From Streptomyces spinosus (GTDB lineage Bacteria; Actinomycetota; Actinomycetes; Streptomycetales; Streptomycetaceae), in assembly GCF_020400655.1 (NCBI RefSeq), contig NZ_JAINRC010000013.1:62001-126000 (forward strand): a DNA stretch of 64,000 nt, read 5' to 3'. The number at the start of each line of letters is the position of its first letter. The stretch's first letter is position 1. A model generated the notes under the pieces. It did no database searches. It was not told where the DNA came from and saw nothing but the letters and a program-made list of their open reading frames with translations. Made by a program: the position numbers and the translations under genes. Positions 51,570 to 59,131 of this stretch are shown here, piece by piece.

Positions 51570-52057
51570 GCCCGGCACGACCCCCTCGCCGCCGGGCGCC
51601 CGGTGCGCGTCCCGGGCCGGGGGGAGGGGCGGCGGGCGGGAAGCGCCTCCGCGTGCCCACGGCCGGCGCCGCCCGCCGGCCCGGCCCCGGGGCAAGTGTC
51701 ACGCCGGTGTCCGGCACCGCCGGCCGGGGTCGCCCGTCCGCGTCCTGTGCGGCTGATCGGGGGGTCCCGCCCGCGTTCTGCGCCGCTGGTCCCGGTGTCC
51801 CGCCCGCGTCGCGCACCGCTGGTCGGGGTGTCCCGCCCTTCGTGTCCCGCGCCGTCGGCCGAGGACTACCGCCCGTCGCCCGCGCCGCCGGCCGAGGTGT
51901 CCCGCCCGCGTCCCGCGCCGCCCGCCGAGGCATCCCGTCCACGCCCCGCACCGCCGGCCGAGGACTACCGCCCGCTCGGATGGGCGGCGCGGGCCCGCGG
52001 AGCCCGGCCCGCCGTCCGTCCCCGGCTTCCGCACGCGACGGAGGACCCACCCGGTGA
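51566..52057 (+). CDS. Coupled linker ORF made of 33-bp repeats between hldE and GT9
   Basis: A 163-codon frame starting GTG at 51566, overlapping the hldE stop by 4 nt (GTGA) and ending TGA at 52055-52057, which overlaps the GT9 GTG by 4 nt. So it is exactly coupled on both sides. The product is basic and low complexity: MSPARPPRRRAPGAR then eight or so diverged 11-residue units (GRGVPPASRTA). All unit sizes are multiples of three, including one 36-bp copy. It may be only a translational relay, or a real basic peptide. No homology recognised; composition is also seen in noise frames of such DNA, hence the low score. Confidence 0.4.
   Translation: MSPARPPRRRAPGARPGPGGGAAGGKRLRVPTAGAARRPGPGASVTPVSGTAGRGRPSASCAADRGVPPAFCAAGPGVPPASRTAGRGVPPFVSRAVGRGLPPVARAAGRGVPPASRAARRGIPSTPRTAGRGLPPARMGGAGPRSPARRPSPASARDGGPTR
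51727..51985 (+). repeat. 33-bp degenerate tandem repeat
   Basis: About eight copies of a 33-bp unit, e.g. GGTGTCCCGCCCGCGTC then 16 further bases; one copy is 36 bp. Repeats fill the gap between hldE and the second GT9. Confidence 0.8.
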
Positions 52058-53058
52058 CCCCCGCCCCGATTCCCGCTCCGGATCCTCCGACCGTCCTGGT
52101 CCTGCGCGCCCTGGGCCTGGGCGATCTGCTGGCCGGCGTGCCCGCGCTGCGAGGCGTCCGGCGGGCCTTCCCCGGCCACCGGGTCGTCCTCGCCCAGCCG
52201 CCGGGGCTCACCGAACCCGCCCTGCGGACCGGCGCGGTCGACGCCGTGTTCCCGGCCGAGGCGCCGGGCCGCGCGGTGCCGGACCTCGGCCACTGGCCCG
52301 GCCCGCCCCCCGACGTGGCGGTCGACCTGCACGGCAACGGGCCCGAGAGCCGCGACGCCCTGGCCGCCCTGCGTCCGGGCCGGCTGCTCGCCCACGCCTG
52401 CCCGGACGGCCCGCCGTGGCCGGACCAGGCGAACGAACGGGACCGCTGGTGCGCCTTCCTGCACCACTACGGCATCGCGGCCGACCCCCGGGACCTGCGG
52501 CTGCCCCGGCCCCCCACACCGTCCCCGGCGCCGGGCGCCGTCGTCGTGCACCCCGGCGCGGCCTCGGGCTCCCGCCGCTGGCCGGCGGAGCGGTTCGCCG
52601 CCGTCGTACGGTGTCTGCGCGCCGCCGGCCACCACGTGGTCCTCACGGGCGGCCCCGGCGAGGACGCCCTGGTCCGCTCGGTCGCCGAACGCGGCGGCGG
52701 GCGCGGCCGCGACGTGCTGACCGGCGGGCTGCCGTTCGAGGAGCTGTCCGCGCTGGTCGCCGGGGCGTCCCTGGTCCTCAGCGGCGACACCGGCCTCGCC
52801 CACCTCGCCGTGGCCCACGGGACCCGCTCCGTCACCCTGTTCGGACCGGTCTCCCCGCGGCTGTGGGGGCCACCCCCGAGCCCGGACCACCTGGCCCTGT
52901 GGAAGCCCGGCCCGCCCGGCGACCCGCACGGCCGCACCCCCGACGCCCGCCTGCTGCGCATCCGGGCCGGTGAGGTCGCCACGGCCTGTCTGACACTCCT
53001 GCGGGACGTGCGCGGCCGGCAGCGGCGGACGGGACCGGAGGTGACGCATGTCCACTGA
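52054..53058 (+). CDS. Second GT9 heptosyltransferase-like glycosyltransferase
   Basis: 334 aa, GT9 family. N-terminal VLVLRALGLGDLLAGVPALR (G-D-L-L motif), C-terminal AVVVHPGAASGSRRWPAERF and SGDTGLAHLAVAHGTRSVTLFGP, the ADP-heptose binding/catalytic D motif (GDTGLAH). GTG at 52054 has GGAGGA upstream and overlaps the linker ORF stop. It is probably the second ADP-heptose transferase of the glycan. The next gene starts 11 nt before its end. Confidence 0.91.
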   Translation: MTPAPIPAPDPPTVLVLRALGLGDLLAGVPALRGVRRAFPGHRVVLAQPPGLTEPALRTGAVDAVFPAEAPGRAVPDLGHWPGPPPDVAVDLHGNGPESRDALAALRPGRLLAHACPDGPPWPDQANERDRWCAFLHHYGIAADPRDLRLPRPPTPSPAPGAVVVHPGAASGSRRWPAERFAAVVRCLRAAGHHVVLTGGPGEDALVRSVAERGGGRGRDVLTGGLPFEELSALVAGASLVLSGDTGLAHLAVAHGTRSVTLFGPVSPRLWGPPPSPDHLALWKPGPPGDPHGRTPDARLLRIRAGEVATACLTLLRDVRGRQRRTGPEVTHVH

Positions 53059-53989
53059 GCAGGCACCCGCCCGCGTGCACCGGCCCACGACCCCGGGCGA
53101 CCCGCGCATCACGGTCGCCGTCATCACCCGCGACCGCAGCGCCAGCCTGGTGCGCACCCTGGACGCGCTGGCCGCGCTCCCCGAGCGGCCACCGGTCGTC
53201 GTCGTGGACAACTCCCGCGACGACACCACCCGCCGTGCCGTGGCCGGCCACCCGGCCGTCGCCCGGCTGCTGCGGCCCGAGGCCAACACCGGTGCCCTCG
53301 GCCGCAACCTGGCCGCCCGGCACGCCGACACGCCCTACGTGGCCTTCAGCGACGACGACTCGTGGTGGGAGCCGGGGAGCCTCGCCCGCGCCGCCGACCT
53401 CCTCGACGCACACCCCCGGCTCGGCCTGCTCGCCGCCCGCACCCTGGTCGGGGACGAGGCCGCCGAGGACCCCCTCAACGCGGTGCTCGGGGCCTCCCCG
53501 CTGCCGCTGGAACCGGATCTGCCGGGCCGCCCGGTGCTCGGGTTCCTCGGCTGCGCCTGCGTGGTCCGCCGCGAGGCCTTCCTCGGCGCCGGGGGTTACC
53601 ACCCGTTGCTCTTCTTCGGCGGCGAGGAGACCCTGCTCGCCTACGACCTGGCCGCGGCGGGCTGGGGTGTCGTCTACGAACCGTCCCTGCGCGCGCGCCA
53701 CCACCCCGGCGACCACGCCCGCTCCGGCCGCTCCTTCCTCGTCCGGCGCAACCACGTGCTGACCACCTGCCTGCGCCGCCCCTGGCCGGTCGTCCTGCGC
53801 GCCGGCACCGGTCTCGTACTGGCCGCCGCGGCCGGCCGGCCCGGAGCGCGCCGCGCCCTGAAGGAGACCGTCGTCCGGTTCCCGGCCGCCCTCGCCCGCC
53901 GCCGGCCCCTGCCCCCACGCGTCGAACACGCCGCCCGCCTGCTCGACCGCGAACCGCCCGGCCACCCCGGGGAAGGCAGCGGACCATGA
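53048..53989 (+). CDS. GT2 glycosyltransferase
   Basis: 313 aa, GT-A fold. ITVAVITRDRSASLVRTLDALAAL and VVVVDNSRDDTTR form the N-terminal motif; NTGALGRNLAARHADTPYVAFSDDDSWWEPG contains the D-x-D (SDDDS near residues 100-104); the C-terminal GGEETLLAYDLAAAGWGVVYEP holds the acid motif. It overlaps the GT9 by 11 nt and is followed by a coupled ATGA start. C-terminal 60 residues are basic, as in membrane-associated transferases. Confidence 0.88.
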   Translation: MSTEQAPARVHRPTTPGDPRITVAVITRDRSASLVRTLDALAALPERPPVVVVDNSRDDTTRRAVAGHPAVARLLRPEANTGALGRNLAARHADTPYVAFSDDDSWWEPGSLARAADLLDAHPRLGLLAARTLVGDEAAEDPLNAVLGASPLPLEPDLPGRPVLGFLGCACVVRREAFLGAGGYHPLLFFGGEETLLAYDLAAAGWGVVYEPSLRARHHPGDHARSGRSFLVRRNHVLTTCLRRPWPVVLRAGTGLVLAAAAGRPGARRALKETVVRFPAALARRRPLPPRVEHAARLLDREPPGHPGEGSGP

Positions 53990-54471
53990 CCGGGGACAAC
54001 CCCGGCGCCCGTACCCGGGACCTGCGGGCACGGACCGGACGAGGGCCACCCCGGCCGCGCGCCGGGCGCCCCTCCTCGACCTGCCGCACCCCGGCGGAAA
54101 ACACCGGACGGCGGCCACCCCAATCCGCTCCCACCCCAGGGGAAGCCGCCGGGGGACCGCCGTCCCCCGATCCGCTCCCCCCACGGGAAGGCACCGGGGG
54201 ACCGCCGTCCCCCAATCCGCTCCCACCCCACGGGAAGCCGCCGGAGGACCGCCGTCCCCCAATCCGCACTCACCCCACGGGAAGCCGCCGGAGGACCGCC
54301 ATCCCCCAATCCGCACTCACCCCACGGGAAGGCGCCGGACGACCGCGCCCCCGATCCGCCACCACCCACGGGGAGGCGTCAGACGATGACCGGCACCGCT
54401 GCCGAGGCCCCCGCCAGGATCGCCCCCGACGACCGCACGACCGTCGTCCTGATCACCCACAACCGCCGTGA
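53986..54471 (+). CDS. Coupled linker ORF through 47-bp repeats between two GT2 genes
   Basis: ATG at 53986 overlaps the GT2 stop (ATGA) and has GGGGAAGG about 9 nt upstream; the frame runs 161 codons into the next GT2 gene, ending 86 nt past that gene's start. It begins MTGDNPGARTRDLRA, and the downstream GT2 also starts MTG, so it may be the displaced original start region of that gene. Product is low complexity, Pro/Arg-rich. Likely a remnant or a relay; not a recognisable enzyme. Confidence 0.35.
   Translation: MTGDNPGARTRDLRARTGRGPPRPRAGRPSSTCRTPAENTGRRPPQSAPTPGEAAGGPPSPDPLPPREGTGGPPSPNPLPPHGKPPEDRRPPIRTHPTGSRRRTAIPQSALTPREGAGRPRPRSATTHGEASDDDRHRCRGPRQDRPRRPHDRRPDHPQPP
54118..54378 (+). 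repeat. 47-bp tandem repeat, 5-6 copies
   Basis: Units begin at 54118, 54165, 54210, 54257, 54304 and 54349 (45-47 bp), each opening CCCC(A/G)ATCCGC. Units contain GGGAAG and GGAGGA-like sequences similar to ribosome-binding sites; the last one provides GGGGAGG for the GT2 at 54386. The period is not a multiple of three. Confidence 0.92.
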
Positions 54472-55318
54472 CGAACTGCTGCGCACCCTCGCCCTCCTGC
54501 GCCGGCTGCCCGAGCGGCCGCCCGTGATCGTCACCGACAACGCCTCCACCGACGGCACCGCCGAAGCGGTCGCCCGGGAGTTCCCGGAGATGGCCCTGCT
54601 GCGCCCCGGCCGCAACCTCGGCGCCATCGGCCGCAACCTGGCCGTGCAGCGGGTCCGCACGCCGTACGTCGCCTTCTGCGACGACGACACCTGGTGGGAC
54701 CCCGGCAGTCTGCGCCGGGCCGCCGACCTGCTGGACGCGGGGCCGCGGCTCGCGGGCGTCACCGCACGGATCATCGTGGAACCGGACGGCACCGAGGACC
54801 CGGTCGTGCGCGAGCTGCGCGAGTCCCCGCTGTCCGGACCCGGCTGGCTGCCCGGACCCGCCCTCGGCTCCTTCCTCGCCGCCGCCACCGTGCTGCGCAC
54901 CGAGGCCTTCCGGGCCGGCGGCGGATTCCACCCGGGCCTGTGGCTCGGCGGCGAGGAGGAACTGCTCGCCTGCGACCTGCTGCGCCAGGGCTGGTGGCTC
55001 GCCTACGCCGAGGAACTGACCGTCCACCACCACGCCTCCCGGCTGCGCGACAGCACGGCCCGGCGGGTCCTCGGACTGCGCAACACGCTGTGGTTCACCT
55101 GGCTGCGCCGCCCGCTGCTGCCGGCGCTGCGCCGTACCGGGCACCTCATCCGGACCGTGCCACGGGACGCCGCCTCCGCCCGCGCGTTCGCCCACGCCAC
55201 CGCCGGACTGCCGTGGGTGCTGCGCCAGCGCGATCCCGTACCGCCCGACCTGGAACGCCGCCTCGCCGCCCTGGAACGGGCGCGCAGGGACTCACCCGCC
55301 CGGCGGTACGTCGGCTGA
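54386..55318 (+). CDS. GT2 glycosyltransferase, last gene of the operon
   Basis: 310 aa, paralogous to the preceding GT2. TTVVLITHNRRDELLRTLAL and VIVTDNASTDGTAEAVAREF, then NLGAIGRNLAVQRVRTPYVAF with D-x-D (CDDDTWWDPG) and GGEEELLACDLLRQGWWLAY. ATG at 54386 has a ribosome-binding site (GGGGAGG) supplied by the last repeat unit, about 10 nt upstream. Unlike other genes here it is not tightly overlapped with its neighbour; coupling would have to go through the linker ORF. Confidence 0.88.
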   Translation: MTGTAAEAPARIAPDDRTTVVLITHNRRDELLRTLALLRRLPERPPVIVTDNASTDGTAEAVAREFPEMALLRPGRNLGAIGRNLAVQRVRTPYVAFCDDDTWWDPGSLRRAADLLDAGPRLAGVTARIIVEPDGTEDPVVRELRESPLSGPGWLPGPALGSFLAAATVLRTEAFRAGGGFHPGLWLGGEEELLACDLLRQGWWLAYAEELTVHHHASRLRDSTARRVLGLRNTLWFTWLRRPLLPALRRTGHLIRTVPRDAASARAFAHATAGLPWVLRQRDPVPPDLERRLAALERARRDSPARRYVG

Positions 55319-55441
55319 GACCGCGGCGGTACGACACGCGCGGGGACGTCGTTGCATCCCCCGCACGGCGCGGGCACAGTGATGTCCCGGTCAAGACGCG
55401 GCCGGCTGATCCTTCCTCCCCCTCAAGGAAGCCCGATCCCC

Positions 55442-55960
55442 GTGGAAACCCGATCACCCAGGGAAGACGGTCAGCCGTCACCCGCCCGCGTCCGCCCCGG
55501 CGGCCCCGCTCCGCTGCTCCTGCAGACCGTGCACGAGCACCGTCCGGGGCTCGGCGGCATCAGCGTCCTGAAGACCCGGGGCACGGTCGACGCCTCCAAC
55601 GCCCGGCTGTTCTCCGAAGCCCTCGCCGAGCACGTCGCCCACGCCGGCCAGGCGGGTGAGCACCCCCTGCTGGACCTGAGCGAGGCGTACCTCGCCTGTG
55701 CCGACGCGGTCCGCTCCCTGGACCGGGCCACCGGGGCCCTCGCGCGCACCGGCCGCGCCCTGTCCGTCGTACAGCCCAGACCGCACGTCCGGGAGGCCCT
55801 GACCTCGGCCGGCCTGCCCGGCATCCGGGTGCACGCCACCCTGGCGTCGGCCCTGGACGCCCTGACCTCCCGCGCCCCGGCCCGCGAACCGGCCCGGGAG
55901 CGGGCGGGCGGGCCGGCGTACGCACCGGCCCGCCCGGCGCCCGGCGACCCCGGGTGGTGA
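55442..55960 (+). CDS. STAS-domain protein (anti-sigma-factor-antagonist-like)
   Basis: About 172 aa. Core STAS at about 25-135: ISVLKTRGTVDASNARLFSE, HPLLDLSEAYLACADAVRSL, GRALSVVQPRPHVREALTSA; the position of the phosphorylatable Ser/Thr is not obvious. C-terminal tail is low complexity. The GTG at 55442 has AAGGA 11 nt upstream; an ATG at 55382 would add 20 residues without a site. It is followed, 134 nt away, by a STAS-ANTAR-GAF protein, so this may be a linked signalling pair. Confidence 0.72.
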   Translation: METRSPREDGQPSPARVRPGGPAPLLLQTVHEHRPGLGGISVLKTRGTVDASNARLFSEALAEHVAHAGQAGEHPLLDLSEAYLACADAVRSLDRATGALARTGRALSVVQPRPHVREALTSAGLPGIRVHATLASALDALTSRAPAREPARERAGGPAYAPARPAPGDPGW

Positions 55961-56094
55961 CGGACCGGCCCGCCGCCGAGCCGTACGGCGCGGTGGATGG
56001 CGCGGCCGGCGGCCCGGGGCCTACCGTGCGCGGTGGTGCGTAGGCCAGGAAGACACCGACCGAGTTCTTTGGGACGTCCCGTCTGGGTGATGCG

Positions 56095-57345
56095 ATGAAA
56101 CCTTCTTCCGGCCGGCCCGCGGCACCGGCTCCCCTCGTGATCGAGTCCTCCGTCGTCGAGGGGCTGCCCGCCGAGGGCGCCCTCCTGCTGCGCATGTCGG
56201 GCAGCCTCGACGCCGACGGAGCCCAGGCCTGGTCGGAGGAGCTGCGCGGGCACCTGGAACAGGCGGACCGCGCCGGACTGCGCCCCGTTCTCGACATGGC
56301 GCACGTCCAGCTCGGCGGCGCGGCCGTGCTGCGCACGCTCAGCGAGACGACCCGGGCGCGCACCGGACGCCCCGACCTGATCATCGTCCGCGCCCGGCCC
56401 GGGGTCCGCGAGGCGGTGCACCTGGCCCGCCTCGACGGTGTCCAGCTGTACGCCACGCTGGACGAGGCGCTGCGCGAGCTCGCCCGCGCCGCCTCCCGGG
56501 TGGAGGAACTGCCCGCCTGGCGGTCGCAGATGGCGGACCCGCTGCGGCCCTCGTACGAGGACCTGCACAAGGAGGTCCGCGCGCTGCGCGCCCGGGTGCG
56601 CACCGCGCCGGTGATCGGCATGGCGCAGGGCACGCTCATGGTCCGCTACGGGCTGCCGGACTCCGGCAGCGCCTTCCGGGCGCTGCGCGAGGCGTCGCAG
56701 CGGTTCAACGTGCCGCTGCGGGTCCTCGTCTCGGCCGTGGTGGTGGCCCGGCCCCCGGACGGCGACGTGTGGTTCCCGGGCCGCCGCTCGCTGCCGGTGC
56801 CGCAGCTGCGGATGCTGGCCCGCGGCGGCCGGGACCCGCGCTACCGCCGGCAGATGATCGACGCCGTCCTGCACGAGGCGCTGGCCATCGGGAAGGCGCC
56901 CGCCGGGTACGTGCAGTTCGTGGACCCGGCCGTGAACGCCCTGACGCTGGAGACCCACTACGGCTGCGCGGAGACGTTCCTGGACCAGCTCGTGCGCGGC
57001 CGGGGCGACGGCACGGCCGACGCGGTGGCCCGGGTCCGGGGCCGCCAGGTGGGCGTCCCCGACGTCGCGACGGACACGCAGCTGTCCGACGACTGCCGGC
57101 GCGCGCTGCTGACCACCGGCACCCGGGCCGTGCACAGCGTCCCGGTGCTCTCCTCCGCCGGCTCCTGCACCGGCGTGATCACCCTGCACTGGGCCGACGC
57201 CGGCCACCGGACGACCGCCGCGCAGGCCGAGGCGTTCGCCCTGCTCGCCTCGGACACGGCGGCCTGGCTGAGCTGGTACCACCGCTCGGTGCTGCTGGAC
57301 GCCCTCGAACACCTCCACCGGGCGCTGACCCGTCCGGCGGCGTGA
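56095..57345 (+). CDS. STAS-ANTAR-GAF signalling protein
   Basis: 416 aa in three parts. STAS-like at about 15-115 (LLLRMSGSLDADGAQAW, PVLDMAHVQLGGAAVL); ANTAR RNA-binding domain at about 160-225 (APVIGMAQGTLMVRYGLP, ALREASQRFNVPLRVL); GAF at about 250-390 (AIGKAPAGYVQFVDPA, LTLETHYGCAETFLDQLV). ANTAR proteins bind dual hairpins in mRNA leaders and prevent termination; fusion with STAS and GAF suggests control by a partner protein and a small ligand. The pairing with the upstream STAS gene suggests partner-switching; the RNA target is unknown. Confidence 0.87.
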   Translation: MKPSSGRPAAPAPLVIESSVVEGLPAEGALLLRMSGSLDADGAQAWSEELRGHLEQADRAGLRPVLDMAHVQLGGAAVLRTLSETTRARTGRPDLIIVRARPGVREAVHLARLDGVQLYATLDEALRELARAASRVEELPAWRSQMADPLRPSYEDLHKEVRALRARVRTAPVIGMAQGTLMVRYGLPDSGSAFRALREASQRFNVPLRVLVSAVVVARPPDGDVWFPGRRSLPVPQLRMLARGGRDPRYRRQMIDAVLHEALAIGKAPAGYVQFVDPAVNALTLETHYGCAETFLDQLVRGRGDGTADAVARVRGRQVGVPDVATDTQLSDDCRRALLTTGTRAVHSVPVLSSAGSCTGVITLHWADAGHRTTAAQAEAFALLASDTAAWLSWYHRSVLLDALEHLHRALTRPAA

Positions 57346-57574
57346 GCCCGGTCCACGCCGGTGCGCGTCCCGCGCGCCCCCTGGAGCCGAGCTGAAGGCC
57401 CGCCGGCCGGCCGTACGGATCGGACACGGGCGGCAGGGGCGGGGGAGAGGGCGGCGAGGTGTCTCCGGAACAGCAGCACGGCCACACCCTGACCACGCGT
57501 CCTGCCCGTTACCCGCCGAACGGCCCCTGCGCGGGGCCGCCAGGCAGGTCCGGCCGGTTCCGGACGCCACGCGC

Positions 57575-57580
57575 TACGCT
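57575..57580 (+). promoter_or_regulatory. Putative -10 box (TACGCT) of a leaderless rpiB-like transcript
   Basis: TACGCT ends 7 nt before the ATG at 57588; the only purine-rich stretch before the ATG (GGGG) is too close to act as a ribosome-binding site. Confidence 0.35.
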
Positions 57581-57587
57581 CCGGGGT

Positions 57588-58037
57588 ATGCGGATCTCCG
57601 TCTCCTCCGACATGGACGAACCCGTGGCCCGTCTGCTGGTCGCGGAGCTGCGGCGCCGTGGCCACGAGGTCCGGGAGCACGGCGCGCTGCGGCCCGGGGC
57701 CGACGCGCGGTGGGCGGTCTGCTCGGAGGCCGCCGCCCGGGAGGTGGCCGAGGGCGCGGCCGACCAGGCGGTGGTGTGCTGCTGGACCGGTACCGGCGCG
57801 TCCATCGCGGCCAACAAGGTGCCGGGCGTGCGCGCGGCGCTGTGCGTGGACGCCGGTACGGCCGACGGAGCGCGGCGCTGGAACGACGCCAACGTCCTGG
57901 CGCTGAGCCTGCGACTCACCTCGGAACCGGTGCTGAAGGAGATCCTCGACGCCTGGTTCGCGGCCGAGCCCAGCCAGGACCCCGAGGACCGGCAGAACGT
58001 GGCCCGCGTCGGACGCCTGGACGCCCGGAACTCCTGA
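57588..58037 (+). CDS. RpiB/LacAB-family sugar-phosphate isomerase
   Basis: A 149-aa RpiB-like isomerase. Opening MRISVSSDMDEPVARLLVAEL, catalytic loop VVCCWTGTGASIAANKVPGVRAALCVD (the C-x-T/S-G-T-G signature is present with Cys near residue 64), then WNDANVLALSLRLTSEPV. It likely interconverts ribose 5-phosphate and ribulose 5-phosphate or a related sugar phosphate. It is not part of the heptose operon, 2.3 kb downstream. mRNA may be leaderless. Confidence 0.88.
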   Translation: MRISVSSDMDEPVARLLVAELRRRGHEVREHGALRPGADARWAVCSEAAAREVAEGAADQAVVCCWTGTGASIAANKVPGVRAALCVDAGTADGARRWNDANVLALSLRLTSEPVLKEILDAWFAAEPSQDPEDRQNVARVGRLDARNS

Positions 58038-58075
58038 GGGTCTTCCGTTCGGCTCGGGCCGATCGGGGACCGGGA

Positions 58076-58441
58076 TCAGTGGGCGCCGAGTCCGCCGCCG
58101 CCGAACGAGCCGCTGGAACCCTTGCTCCAGCGTGGACGCTCCTTCGACGCGTTCGTCCGGGTGTCCATGTTGGTCAGCTCGTACGGGGTGAGCGGGCGCT
58201 CGCCCTTGGGGATGCGGGGTATCTCCGCGGACTCCCGGTTCTCCCGGACCTCGTGCACCGGCCCCTCCGGCGGCAGCTTGGGCTGTTCCTCCGGGCGGGG
58301 GCGCGGGGACTCGCGGTACCTGACGCGCGAGGTCATCCAGAAGCCGCCGGCGAGCAGCGCGAGCACGCCCACGGCCACGATGAACAGGAAGAGGCTCATC
58401 AGGCCGCTCGGGGCGGCCAGCTGCATCGATGCGGTGTTCAT
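58076..58441 (-). CDS. DUF6479-type small membrane protein
   Basis: 121 aa. One N-terminal helix (MNTASMQLAAPSGLMSLFLF then IVAVGVLALLAG) followed by a charged Pro-rich domain (PPEGPVHEVRENRESAEIPR, ERPLTPYELTNM), typical of DUF6479. The tail ends Gly/Ser-rich (GSSGSFGGGG). Function not established. It is divergent from the copper-binding bundle gene; ATG at 58441 follows GGGGTATTCC-like upstream sequence, with no strong site. Confidence 0.75.
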   Translation of the reverse strand: MNTASMQLAAPSGLMSLFLFIVAVGVLALLAGGFWMTSRVRYRESPRPRPEEQPKLPPEGPVHEVRENRESAEIPRIPKGERPLTPYELTNMDTRTNASKERPRWSKGSSGSFGGGGLGAH

Positions 58442-58572
58442 AGAACAGGAATACCCCACCCGGAACGGTGCAAATCCGGACACTATGGGTTGCGGTGGAT
58501 GTCCGGGTGGTGGCCGCGCGTCAGCCCCCGGGACAGTGGTTTGTGGCCGTCCGCCCCGGCTACTCGCACGGT

Positions 58573-58944
58573 GTGACATCGCCGACTTCGCAGCAGCTGT
58601 ACCGGTTCCTGGAGGACCGTTTCACCTGTGCCCAGGCGTGCACGGAGTGCGCCCGGGCCTGTGCCGTGCGCGCGAGCCTGGTCGACCCGGACGGGAGTGA
58701 GCACCAGGAACGGGCGCGCCGGCTGGGCATCATGTGCGCCGAGGCGTGCGACGCCACCTGCCGCGTGCTGTGTGAGGAGAACCGGCAGGACGAGGAGGCG
58801 ATCCGGGTCCGGGTGGACTGGTGCCGCTCGGTCTGCCTGGAGTGCGCCCGCGCGTTCGACGAGCACCCCGGTGCGGAGTCGGCCGCGGCGGCCTGCCGGG
58901 CCTGCGCCGACGCCTGCGCGGACTTCCTGGAAACGCTCGGGTGA
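58573..58944 (+). CDS. Four-helix-bundle copper-binding protein (Cys-rich)
   Basis: A 123-aa protein of the copper-storage/binding bundle family. It has ten or more Cys in helices: CAQACTECARACAVR, IMCAEACDATCRVLCEE, VDWCRSVCLECARAF, ACRACADACADF. These bind Cu(I) in the cytoplasm and buffer it. Start GTG at 58573 lacks a clear ribosome-binding site, so the exact N-terminus is uncertain; the family core begins within TSPTSQQLYRFLEDRF. It is a single gene. Confidence 0.82.
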   Translation: MTSPTSQQLYRFLEDRFTCAQACTECARACAVRASLVDPDGSEHQERARRLGIMCAEACDATCRVLCEENRQDEEAIRVRVDWCRSVCLECARAFDEHPGAESAAAACRACADACADFLETLG

Positions 58945-59131
58945 CCGCCCCAGGCCGGCTTCGCCCCCGCATCCGCCCGGAACCCGGCATTCGCGATCTC
59001 TCCCGGTTCGGCCTGCGGGCCGACGCCCCGAACGCGCCGCAGGGCCTGGGCTAGGCTGCGCCGAGGAAGTCAGGTGTGGCGCCCGGGCGCGGCACACACA
59101 CGCGTCGACAGTCGGCAGGGGGTGACGTCCA

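Noticed and set aside
54118..54378. RNA gene or riboswitch in the 47-bp repeats
   Set aside because: Direct repeats without a stable conserved fold; minisatellite expansion explains them.
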